NCBI GenBank assembly: GCA_024278415.1
Contig: JAJRTI010000096.1
Coordinates: forward strand, 1-5,879
Source of the DNA: Planctomycetota bacterium
GTDB taxonomy: Bacteria > Planctomycetota > Brocadiia > JAJRTI01
Direction of reading: 5' to 3'
DNA: 5,879 bases
Numbering within the stretch: position 1 is the first letter of the stretch; every line of letters starts with the position of its first letter. A program made the position numbers and the translations under genes. Of this stretch, positions 1-5,635 are shown piece after piece. Under the pieces are notes generated by a model, which saw only the letters and a program-made list of their open reading frames with translations, had not been told where the DNA came from and searched no databases.

Positions 1-1731
1 ACGCTCACGAGCGACAAGACGTACCCCGAGGAGACCGACATCCGCGGCGTGCCTCCGCGCATCGGCGTGTTCGTGTGCAACTGCGGCATCAACATCGGCG
101 CGTACGTCGACGTGCCCGCGGTGGTCGAGTACGCCAAGTCGCTGCCCTACGTGGTGTTCGCGGACCAGAACCTCTTCACCTGCTCCCAAGACTCGCAAGA
201 GGCCATGAAGCACGTGATCAACGAGTACGCGCTCACGCGCGTGGTCGTGGCCTCCTGCACGCCGCGTACGCACGAGCCGCTGTTCCGCGAGACCTGCCGC
301 GAGGCTGGGCTCAACCCGTACCTCTTCGAGATGGCTAACATCCGCGACCAGTGCTCCTGGGTGCACATGGACAACCCGGTCGCCGCGACCGCGAAGGCCA
401 AAGACCTCGTGCGCATGGCCATCGCCCGCGCGCGCAGCCACGAGCCGCTCACGCCCACCACGTTCGACGTGATCCACAGCGCGCTCGTTGTCGGCGGCGG
501 CTTGGCCGGCATGACCGCCGCGCTTGGCATCGCGGACCAAGGCTTCGACGTGTGCCTCGTCGAGCGCGAGGCCGAGCTTGGCGGACGGCTGCGCGAGATC
601 CACTACACGGTCAGCGGCAGCGATGCCCAAGCCCTGCTCGGGTCGATCGTCGGCAAGGTGATGGCGAACGACCGCATCACCGTTTACACGCAGGCCGAGG
701 TCGAGAGCATCGACGGGTTCGTGGGCAACTACCTCACCAAGATCCGCACGCCCGACGGCATGCGGGAGTTCGAGCACGGCGCCGTGGTCATGGCCACCGG
801 CGCGGGCGAGAGCCCGACCGACGAGTTCATGCGCGGCCAGCACCCGCAGGTCATCACCCAGACCGAACTCGAGCAGCGCATCGTCGCGGGCGACCCATCG
901 GTCGCGGACGCGAAGACGGTCGTCATGATCCAGTGCGTGGGCTCGCGCAACGATGAGCGGCCGTATTGCAGCCGCTTCTGCTGCAGCGAAGCGCTGAAGA
1001 ACGCGCTGAAGCTCCTCGACGAGAACCCTAAGACCAAGATCTACGTGCTCTACCGCGACATGCGCGCGTACGGCTTCAAGGAGCTGTACTTCCGCGAGGC
1101 CCGCGAGCGCGGCGTGGTGTTCCTGCGATACGAGCCAGAGGACAAGCCGCAGATCGACGTCGTCGACGGCAAGGTCCGCGTCGTGTTCAACGACGTCGTG
1201 CTCCATGAGCCTATCGCGATTCGGCCCGACCTGCTCGTGCTCAGCGTGGGCGCGGCGCCGCGCGAGGACAACGAGCAATTTGCGAAGATGCTCAAGGTTC
1301 CGGTCAACGCGGACGGCTTTTTCCTCGAAGCGCACATGAAGCTGCGCCCGGTCGATTTTGCGACCGAGGGCGTGTTCATGTGCGGCACATGCCACGCGCC
1401 GAAGATGATCGACGAGACGATCTCGCAGGCGTACGCGGCCGCGGCGCGCGTGGGCACGGTGCTGTCGCTCAAGGAGATCGAGGCCGAAGGCACGGTCTCC
1501 GAGGTCAACATCGCCCGCTGCTCGGCCTGTGGCGCGTGCGAGGCCGTGTGCCCGTACGGCGCCATCAAAGTCGTCGAGGAAGTGATTCGCGGCGAGACCG
1601 TCCGCCACGCGCACGTGACCCCCGCGCTCTGCAAGGGCTGCGGCGCGTGCGTGGCCGGGTGCCGAAGCGGCGCCGCGGACCTGAAGGGCTTCACGAACGA
1701 AGAGCTTCTGGCCGCGCTGGAACAGTTGTAA
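1..1731 (+). CDS. hdrA: HdrA-like FAD/4Fe-4S electron-bifurcating subunit (5' end outside window)
   Basis: Heterodisulfide reductase subunit A-type flavoprotein, the family in which one FAD splits electron pairs between ferredoxin and HdrBC. Numbering from the GTG at 49 as residue 1: an N-terminal FVCNCG motif (C10, C12); a dinucleotide-binding GGGLAG at 149-154 with the acidic strand end E172; the HdrA cysteine signature CVGSR...YCSRFCC (C296, C307, C311, C312); a GTCHAPK stretch at 446-452; and two C-terminal ferredoxin motifs, C491/494/497/501 and C528/531/534/538. The second motif has CRSG where a Pro usually follows the last Cys. The 16 codons before base 49 are stop-free and all end in G or C, so coding probably continues to the left and GTG-49 is probably not the start; 576 residues are visible. 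I see no inserted ferredoxin module between the GGGLAG fold and C296. It is the first visible gene of the operon, with hdrB/hdrC expected upstream. HdrA family is secure; full length and start are not. Confidence 0.92.
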   Translation, partial: TLTSDKTYPEETDIRGVPPRIGVFVCNCGINIGAYVDVPAVVEYAKSLPYVVFADQNLFTCSQDSQEAMKHVINEYALTRVVVASCTPRTHEPLFRETCREAGLNPYLFEMANIRDQCSWVHMDNPVAATAKAKDLVRMAIARARSHEPLTPTTFDVIHSALVVGGGLAGMTAALGIADQGFDVCLVEREAELGGRLREIHYTVSGSDAQALLGSIVGKVMANDRITVYTQAEVESIDGFVGNYLTKIRTPDGMREFEHGAVVMATGAGESPTDEFMRGQHPQVITQTELEQRIVAGDPSVADAKTVVMIQCVGSRNDERPYCSRFCCSEALKNALKLLDENPKTKIYVLYRDMRAYGFKELYFREARERGVVFLRYEPEDKPQIDVVDGKVRVVFNDVVLHEPIAIRPDLLVLSVGAAPREDNEQFAKMLKVPVNADGFFLEAHMKLRPVDFATEGVFMCGTCHAPKMIDETISQAYAAAARVGTVLSLKEIEAEGTVSEVNIARCSACGACEAVCPYGAIKVVEEVIRGETVRHAHVTPALCKGCGACVAGCRSGAADLKGFTNEELLAALEQL

Positions 1732-1830
1732 AACGTAAAACGTAATGCGTAATGCGTAATGCGTAAGACGCAGACCGTGCGATAGCGGATGGCTCCGCTT
1801 ACGTTTTACGCATTACGTTTTACGCTTCAG
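1728..1830. repeat. Heptamer repeat array forming an inverted repeat (hdrA-flxD spacer)
   Basis: From the hdrA stop codon onward the sequence runs in 7-base units: GTAAAAC twice (1728-1741), GTAATGC three times (1742-1762) and GTAAGAC (1763-1769). After a 33-base interruption the same units return reverse-complemented: GTTTTAC (1803-1809), GCATTAC (1810-1816), GTTTTAC (1817-1823). The two halves share a perfect 19-base inverted match, CGTAAAACGTAATGCGTAA at 1734-1752 against 1806-1824. Transcribed, this could fold into a long hairpin with a 53-base loop that itself holds a 6-bp stem. The first unit overlaps the hdrA TAA (1729-1731). It resembles in style the short tandem heptamer repeats known from cyanobacteria; any function here is unknown. 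Confidence 0.9.
1784..1799 (+). other. Small hairpin inside the hdrA-flxD inverted repeat
   Basis: AGCGGA (1784-1789) and TCCGCT (1794-1799) are perfect complements around a TGGC loop. A TACGTTTT stretch follows, so a weak intrinsic terminator or attenuator is conceivable, but the four T's are offset by four bases and are themselves part of the heptamer unit. It more likely caps the larger heptamer hairpin at 1734-1824. Processing or stability control of the hdrA-flxD message is a guess. Confidence 0.4.
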
Positions 1831-1838
1831 ATTTACAC

Positions 1839-2282
1839 ATGACCACTGACACAACCCCCGACACCCCCTGGGAGCCGCGCATCGTCGCGTTCCTCTGCAA
1901 CTGGTGCTCCTACGCCGGCGCGGACCTGGCCGGGGTGAACCGGTTCCAGTACCCGCCGAACGTGCGCATCGTGCGCGTGCCGTGCTCGAGCCGCGTGAGC
2001 CACTCCATGATCCTCAAGGCGCTCCAGCAGGGCGCGGACGGAGTGCTCGTGTCCGGGTGCCACCCCGGCGACTGCCACTACCAGACCGGCAACTACTACG
2101 CGCGCCGGCGCTTCGCCCTGCTCAGCGACATGCTCGACTACCTCGGCATCGAGAAGGGCCGCGTGCAGTTCACGTGGGTCTCCGCGGCCGAGGCCGACAA
2201 GTTCGCCCGGCTCATGACCGACGTGACCGAGAGCGTGCGAGCGCTCGGGCCGGCAAGCAAACTCGTAGCCACCAACACCTGA
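1839..2282 (+). CDS. flxD: FlxD / MvhD-family iron-sulfur subunit
   Basis: Small iron-sulfur protein of the MvhD/FrhD family (147 aa, normal family length). In methanogens MvhD carries electrons from a hydrogenase to HdrA; in Flx-Hdr loci the homologue links the NAD(P)H-oxidising Flx module to HdrA. Visible family motifs are FLCNWCSYAGAD (C20, C23), PCSSR (C49) and GCHPGDCHY (C74, C79), followed by GNYYARRR. The segment after C49 reads SSRVSHSM where I expect SGRVDP-like residues in many relatives. The first dozen residues are Thr/Asp/Pro-rich and look like a flexible tail. The ATG at 1839 lies just downstream of the heptamer array, and I see no Shine-Dalgarno sequence in the preceding bases. 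It follows hdrA by 107 bases and is probably co-transcribed. In some organisms this domain is fused to HdrA; here it is separate. Confidence 0.92.
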   Translation: MTTDTTPDTPWEPRIVAFLCNWCSYAGADLAGVNRFQYPPNVRIVRVPCSSRVSHSMILKALQQGADGVLVSGCHPGDCHYQTGNYYARRRFALLSDMLDYLGIEKGRVQFTWVSAAEADKFARLMTDVTESVRALGPASKLVATNT

Positions 2283-2369
2283 TACGGAATACGCAGTAGT
2301 TATCCCGTATTGCTTATTCCGTATGAGCCAAGCTACAGCGCTTACGTCTTTACGTTTTACGTTTTACGT
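2282..2369. repeat. Heptamer repeats with short inverted arms (flxD-flxC spacer)
   Basis: The spacer is again built of 7-base units. It starts with ATACGGA and ATACGCA (2282-2295) overlapping the last base of the flxD TGA, passes through TCCCGTA, TTGCTTA and TTCCGTA (2303-2323), and ends with three exact TTTACGT units (2349-2369) just before flxC. The outer part forms a perfect 10-base inverted repeat, ATACGGAATA (2282-2291) against TATTCCGTAT (2315-2324). TTTACGT is a cyclic permutation of the GTTTTAC unit in the hdrA-flxD spacer, so the two arrays are related. The array reads open in the flxC frame and produces a false N-terminal extension from the ATG at 2323. Confidence 0.85.
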
Positions 2370-2376
2370 TCCCCGC

Positions 2377-3339
2377 ATGCCCACATACGAAGACAGACAG
2401 GCCCGCATCCGCGACATCGCCCGCAAGCTGCTGAGCGACGGCCGCGTCGACGTCGTGGTCGGACACCAAGACGCCGGCGCGGCCATGCGCACGCGGCCTG
2501 CGTTCCTGCGCCACGCCGACGACGCGGACCAACTCGTGTGGAACGCGCACTGCGAGACGAACCTCGCCAACTACATCCCGCGCCTCGCCGGCGAGCGCAT
2601 CGGCATCGTGGCCAAGGGCTGCGACTCGCGGTCCATCGTCAACGCGATCCAAGAGGGCCGCACGACCCGCGAGGCCGTGTATGTGATCGGTGTGCCCTGC
2701 GACGGCCTGATCGACCGCCGCGCGGCCGAGCGCACGCTTGGAGCGGAAGTGCTGTCCGCTGAACTCAACGGCGACACGGTCGCCCTCCGTGGCCGCCGCG
2801 CAGAGACGAACGCGCCTCTTGCCGGCCTGCTCTGCGAGTGCTGCGCGGCGTGTAGACATCAGAACCCGGTGCTGGCCGACGAGGTCGCCGGCGAGCCCCT
2901 GCCCGCGCGGCCGGACGTGGACGAGTTCGCCGCGGTCGACGAGATCGAGGCCAAGGCCCCCCAGGAGCGCTGGCGCCTCTTCGCAGAAGAAGCGTCCAAG
3001 TGCATCCGCTGCTATGCCTGCAAGAACGCCTGCCCGCTGTGCTTCTGCGAGCATTGCTTCGTGGAGAACACCAAGCCGCAATGGATCCCCGGCGGCGTGC
3101 GGCCGAGCGACGTGCAGGTGTTCCTCATCACCCGCGCGCTCCACGCGGCTGGCCGCTGCGTGGACTGCGGCGCGTGCGACCGCGCCTGCCCCATGGGCGT
3201 GCGCATTCGCATGCTCAACAAGAAGATGGACAAGAGCGCGCGCACTCGATTCGGCCACGAGGCCGGCATGGACCTCGAAGGCAAGCCGCCATTGGCGACG
3301 TACTCCGAAGACGACACCGAAGACTTCATGAAGCACTAG
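2377..3339 (+). CDS. flxC: FlxC-like 4Fe-4S dicluster protein
   Basis: Predicted cytoplasmic electron-transfer subunit of the Flx complex, 320 aa from the ATG at 2377. An upstream in-frame ATG at 2323 exists, but the 18 extra residues are translated heptamer repeat (LRFTFYVPR), so I reject it. The N-terminal half has KGCDSR (C82) and IGVPCDG (C108), then a dense CECCAAC cluster (C153, C155, C156, C159). The C-terminal half carries two ferredoxin motifs: C209/212/215/219 followed by three more cysteines (C222, C224, C227), and C261/264/267/271. Eighteen cysteines in total suggest at least three clusters. It is laid out like the FlxB protein encoded next door, suggesting paralogy. No Shine-Dalgarno is visible. 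The family call is firm; the symbol rests on gene order and on recollection of Flx nomenclature. Confidence 0.85.
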   Translation: MPTYEDRQARIRDIARKLLSDGRVDVVVGHQDAGAAMRTRPAFLRHADDADQLVWNAHCETNLANYIPRLAGERIGIVAKGCDSRSIVNAIQEGRTTREAVYVIGVPCDGLIDRRAAERTLGAEVLSAELNGDTVALRGRRAETNAPLAGLLCECCAACRHQNPVLADEVAGEPLPARPDVDEFAAVDEIEAKAPQERWRLFAEEASKCIRCYACKNACPLCFCEHCFVENTKPQWIPGGVRPSDVQVFLITRALHAAGRCVDCGACDRACPMGVRIRMLNKKMDKSARTRFGHEAGMDLEGKPPLATYSEDDTEDFMKH

Positions 3340-3344
3340 GGAAG
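3338..3344 (+). promoter_or_regulatory. Possible Shine-Dalgarno for flxB
   Basis: AGGGAAG overlaps the flxC stop TAG and ends 7 bases before the GTG at 3352. It is a weak match to AGGAGG but well placed, and the best ribosome-binding candidate of any gene in the window. It supports GTG-3352 as the flxB start. Confidence 0.35.
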
Positions 3345-3351
3345 CATCCGC

Positions 3352-4377
3352 GTGAGCCCCGTCATCATCCCCAAAGACCGGTTCGCCGGCTTCGTCGCAC
3401 GGCTCCAGCAAGACCGCGAGGTCGTGGCGCCGGTGCGCAAGGCCGGGCTCGTCGAGTTCGAACCCATCGCGTCGGCCGACGACATCTGCTTCGACTACGT
3501 GGTCAGCAAGCGGCCACCCAAGCGGTACGTGCTGCCGGAGCGCGAAGTGCTCCTGTGCTACCGCGGCGCGGGCACGCAGATGCAGGTGGACGAAGTCGAG
3601 ATCGACGCGCCCCCGCGCGCGCTCCTCGGTCTGCGGCCCTGCGATGCGCGGGCGTTCCGCGTGCTCGACGCCATCTTCGGCGAGACCGACCCGCCCGACC
3701 CGTATTACGTGGCCAAGCGCCAGAATCTCCTCCTGATTGGCCTCGCCTGCAACGAGCCGGCATCGACTTGTTTCTGCACCGCGATGAGCGGCAGCCCGTT
3801 CGGCACGGAAGCACTCGACCTGCTGCTCGTGGACCTGGGCGACCGCTACCTGGCCGAGCCGATGGCCGACGCCGCGGCGCCGCTGCTCGAAGGCTACGAC
3901 CCCGCGAGCGACGACGACCTGAAGCAGAAGGCCGAACTCGAGGCCGCGGCCCGCGCGATGATCGAGACCGAGATCGACATGGACGCGGTCAAGGATTCTC
4001 TGGAGAAGAACTTTGAGCATCCCTTCTGGGAGGAAGCCGGCGCGGCTTGCATCAACTGCGGCGCCTGCGCGTTCCTCTGTCCAACGTGCCACTGCTTCGA
4101 CATCCAGGAGGAGCGCACCCAGGACGGCGGCCAGCGCGTGCGGTGCTGGGACTGCTGCCAGTTCTCCCTGTTCACGCTCCACGCATCCGGCCACCAGCCC
4201 CGCAGCAAGGGCGGCCAGCGCGTGCGGCAGCGGCTCATGCACAAGTTCCGCTACATCCCCGACAACGAGGGCCTCATCGCCTGCGTCGGCTGCGGCCGCT
4301 GCATCGGCAACTGCCCGGTCAAGGGCGACCTGCGCCAGACGCTGACGCGTGTCGCGACTCTGGCCAATGACGAATGA
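3352..4377 (+). CDS. flxB: FlxB-like 4Fe-4S dicluster subunit (HydB/AsrA family)
   Basis: Iron-sulfur subunit of the family containing sulfhydrogenase beta and anaerobic sulfite reductase A subunits, 341 aa from a GTG start. In Flx complexes it carries electrons from the FlxA flavin. Family motifs visible: LGLRPCDAR (C97), LIGLACNEPASTCFC (C133, C140, C142), a first ferredoxin motif CINCGACAFLCPTCHC (C233, C236, C239, C243, then C246 and C248), the WDCCQFSLFTLHASGHQPR block (C268, C269), and a second motif CVGCGRCIGNCPV (C311, C314, C317, C321). No signal peptide or membrane segment is seen, so it should be cytoplasmic. It starts 12 bases after flxC, so translational coupling is likely. Its last codons and stop (TGA 4375-4377) lie within a heptamer array, giving the final residues LANDE; the array may have replaced the original C-terminal codons. 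Confidence 0.9.
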   Translation: MSPVIIPKDRFAGFVARLQQDREVVAPVRKAGLVEFEPIASADDICFDYVVSKRPPKRYVLPEREVLLCYRGAGTQMQVDEVEIDAPPRALLGLRPCDARAFRVLDAIFGETDPPDPYYVAKRQNLLLIGLACNEPASTCFCTAMSGSPFGTEALDLLLVDLGDRYLAEPMADAAAPLLEGYDPASDDDLKQKAELEAAARAMIETEIDMDAVKDSLEKNFEHPFWEEAGAACINCGACAFLCPTCHCFDIQEERTQDGGQRVRCWDCCQFSLFTLHASGHQPRSKGGQRVRQRLMHKFRYIPDNEGLIACVGCGRCIGNCPVKGDLRQTLTRVATLANDE

Positions 4378-4399
4378 CCAGGCACCAACGACGAATCCT
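4365..4399. repeat. Heptamer array overlapping the flxB stop (flxB-flxA junction)
   Basis: Units are CAATGAC (4365-4371), GAATGAC (4372-4378), CAGGCAC (4379-4385), CAACGAC (4386-4392) and a partial GAATCCT (4393-4399). The consensus is roughly SAATGAC, a different family from the GTAAAAC/GTAATGC units upstream. The flxB stop codon is inside the second unit. The array reads open in the flxA frame and makes false upstream starts at 4349 and 4367. Confidence 0.75.
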
Positions 4400-4402
4400 C
4401 CC

Positions 4403-5248
4403 ATGAAAAACCCCTACCTGCCTCTCCCCGTCACCATCGACAAGATCACCGTCGAGAACGACGCGAAGGACCTCAAGACCTTCAACCTGGTCTTCGACAA
4501 GCCCGAAGACGCCGAAGGCTTCGACTACGTTTGCGGGCAGTTCGCGGAGCTGTCCATCCTGGGCGTGGGCGAGGCGCCGGTGGGCATCGCGTCGTCGCCC
4601 ATGGACAAGGGCTTCATCCAGTTCACGGTCAAGCGCTACCCCAAGGGCGTGTTCTCGACCGCGATCCACGATCTGAGCGAAGGCGACTCGATGGGCGTGC
4701 GCGGGCCGTTCGGCAACGGGTTCCCTATGGCCGACTTCGAGGGCAGCCACATCCTCGTCGTGGGCGGTGGCTTCGCATTCACGACGCTACGCTCGCTCAC
4801 CAACTACATTCTCCACGAGGACAACCGCGCCAAGTTCGGCGATCTGCGCGTGCTCACCGCGGCCCGCGGCCCGGGCGAGATGATCTTCAAGCACGACCTC
4901 GAAGTGTGGGACAAGCGGGACGACATCGACCTCGTGCGCTGCATCGACCAGCCGGTCGACGGATGGACCGGCAAGGTGGGTTTCGCCGCGCCGGTGCTGA
5001 AGGAGATGAACCCGTCTCCCGACAACGCGTACGCGATCGTCTGCGGCCCGCCGATCATGATCAAGACCTGTATTGCGGTGCTGCTCGAGTTGGATTGGCC
5101 CCCTGCGCGCATCATCAACTCCCTGGAGATGCGCATGAAGTGCGGCATCGGCAAGTGCGGGCGCTGCAACATCGGCAACAAGTACGTGTGCAAGGACGGG
5201 CCGGTGTTCACGTACGAGGAGTTGCAGAAGCTGCCGGCGGAGTATTGA
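4403..5248 (+). CDS. flxA: FlxA-like FAD/NAD(P)-binding oxidoreductase with 2Fe-2S domain
   Basis: Ferredoxin-NADP reductase-type flavoprotein, 281 aa, related to sulfhydrogenase gamma and anaerobic sulfite reductase B subunits. It is the likely entry point for NAD(P)H electrons into the Flx-Hdr complex. Order: an N-terminal FAD-binding beta-barrel with RYPKG at 78-82 and RGPFGNGFP at 100-108; a nucleotide-binding domain beginning VVGGGFAFTTLRS (119-131); the CGPP motif with C214, typical of NAD(P) reductases; and a C-terminal 2Fe-2S motif C247-x4-C252-x2-C255-x7-C263. I chose ATG-4403 because MKNPYLPLPV looks like the natural start and the upstream in-frame residues are translated heptamer repeat. 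No Shine-Dalgarno is seen. It lies 25 bases after flxB and is the last gene of the operon. NADH versus NADPH cannot be told from the sequence. Confidence 0.92.
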   Translation: MKNPYLPLPVTIDKITVENDAKDLKTFNLVFDKPEDAEGFDYVCGQFAELSILGVGEAPVGIASSPMDKGFIQFTVKRYPKGVFSTAIHDLSEGDSMGVRGPFGNGFPMADFEGSHILVVGGGFAFTTLRSLTNYILHEDNRAKFGDLRVLTAARGPGEMIFKHDLEVWDKRDDIDLVRCIDQPVDGWTGKVGFAAPVLKEMNPSPDNAYAIVCGPPIMIKTCIAVLLELDWPPARIINSLEMRMKCGIGKCGRCNIGNKYVCKDGPVFTYEELQKLPAEY

Positions 5249-5249
5249 G

Positions 5250-5402
5250 CATTGGCGCCGTGAGCCCGAGGAATATGAGGCGAACTCGGCCGCTGCGTTC
5301 CACGTGACCTTCATCTGCCAGGCCGCGTTTGCGCTGTCTTGGCTGTTGGCCCATTACATTCCCGTCGCCGCAGTTCGACGCCACTCGTCGGATTCTCCTT
5401 GA
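5250..5402 (+). other. Start-less open frame with a hydrophobic segment (possible gene remnant)
   Basis: Just after the flxA stop, one frame reads HWRREPEEYEANSAAAFHVT and continues through FICQAAFALSWLLAHYIPVA to a TGA at 5400-5402. The stretch of about 25 residues from FHVTF to PVAAV is hydrophobic enough for one membrane helix. By my count 35 of 50 codons end in G or C, lower than the real genes around it. No ATG or GTG opens this frame and I do not recognise the sequence. It may be a decayed gene fragment, a small membrane protein with a rare start, or chance. Confidence 0.2.
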
Positions 5403-5460
5403 CAGAAGGAGAAAAGGGGCAGGCATTCTCCTTCGCCGAGGGAGAATTTTGGTTGCCCCC
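5391..5460. repeat. Tandem hairpin repeat element
   Basis: Two neighbouring palindromes share the direct repeat ATTCTCCTT (5392-5400 and 5425-5433). The first has arms TTCTCCTT (5393-5400) and AAGGAGAA (5406-5413) around GACAG; the second is the terminator-like hairpin, flanked by GGGGCA/TGCCCC. The arrangement resembles REP-type intergenic palindromes. Whether copies occur elsewhere in the genome cannot be seen from here. Confidence 0.5.
5425..5450 (+). terminator. Probable intrinsic terminator of the hdr-flx operon
   Basis: ATTCTCCTTC (5425-5434) pairs with GAGGGAGAAT (5438-5447) around a GCC loop: 10 pairs, one of them G-U. TTTT at 5447-5450 follows directly, the first T closing the stem. 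An outer pair GGGGCA (5416-5421) / TGCCCC (5454-5459) could extend the structure. It lies about 180 bases after flxA and ahead of the cbiZ promoter, a sensible place to end the operon. The T-tract is short, so it may instead be a copy of a dispersed palindromic repeat. Confidence 0.5.
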
Positions 5461-5629
5461 GAACTGGAACGCCGCGACACGGAAGTGATCTATGTGCGCA
5501 CGCGGGAGGGATGGGAGGAGGACGCTCCCCCCAAGGTGAACCAGCGCTCATCCAGGTTTGCGCGGACTTGAGCGCCCCTGCGCCCCGTAACCGCAACGGA
5601 AGCCTGCCGGCTTGGGCCACGATGTACGC

Positions 5630-5635
5630 TATAAT
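5630..5635 (+). promoter_or_regulatory. TATAAT -10 box placed for leaderless cbiZ transcription
   Basis: A perfect TATAAT ends 6 bases before the ATG at 5642, so transcription starting the usual 7 or so bases downstream would begin at or next to the start codon. No Shine-Dalgarno fits in between. No good -35 hexamer lies 16-18 bases upstream; the closest TTG (TTGGGC, 5612-5617) is only 12 bases away. A 5-bp hairpin, AAGCC/GGCTT (5600-5613), covers the -35 area. Confidence 0.5.

Noticed and set aside
49..51. GTG as the hdrA start
   Set aside because: In-frame codons continue upstream to the window edge with full GC3 bias; the only purine run (GAGGAG, 28-33) is 15 bases away, too far for a normal ribosome-binding site.
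1728..2369. CRISPR array in the heptamer-rich spacers
   Set aside because: Units are 7 bases, directly adjacent and in both orientations; there are no 25-40 base repeats with unique spacers.
4349..4402. Upstream starts for flxA at 4349 and 4367
   Set aside because: The extra residues overlap flxB and are translated heptamer repeat (TNDQAPTTN); MKNPYLP is the natural N-terminus.
2350..4404. A 684-codon open frame on the minus strand opposite flxC and flxB
   Set aside because: It mirrors two well-supported + strand genes, is Ala/Arg/His-rich with no recognisable motif, and is the kind of antisense frame expected at very high third-position GC.
5329..5571. An 80-codon + strand open frame in the flxA-cbiZ gap
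   Set aside because: TTG start, translates through the hairpin pair, Arg-rich composition, no motif or ribosome-binding site.
5600..5613. AAGCC-TGCC-GGCTT hairpin as a terminator
   Set aside because: Only 5 bp and followed by GGGCC rather than T's; at most an operator-like element near the cbiZ -35 area.
5612..5617. TTGGGC as the -35 box of cbiZ
   Set aside because: Only 12 bases from the TATAAT box, too short for a sigma-70-type promoter, and a poor match to TTGACA.
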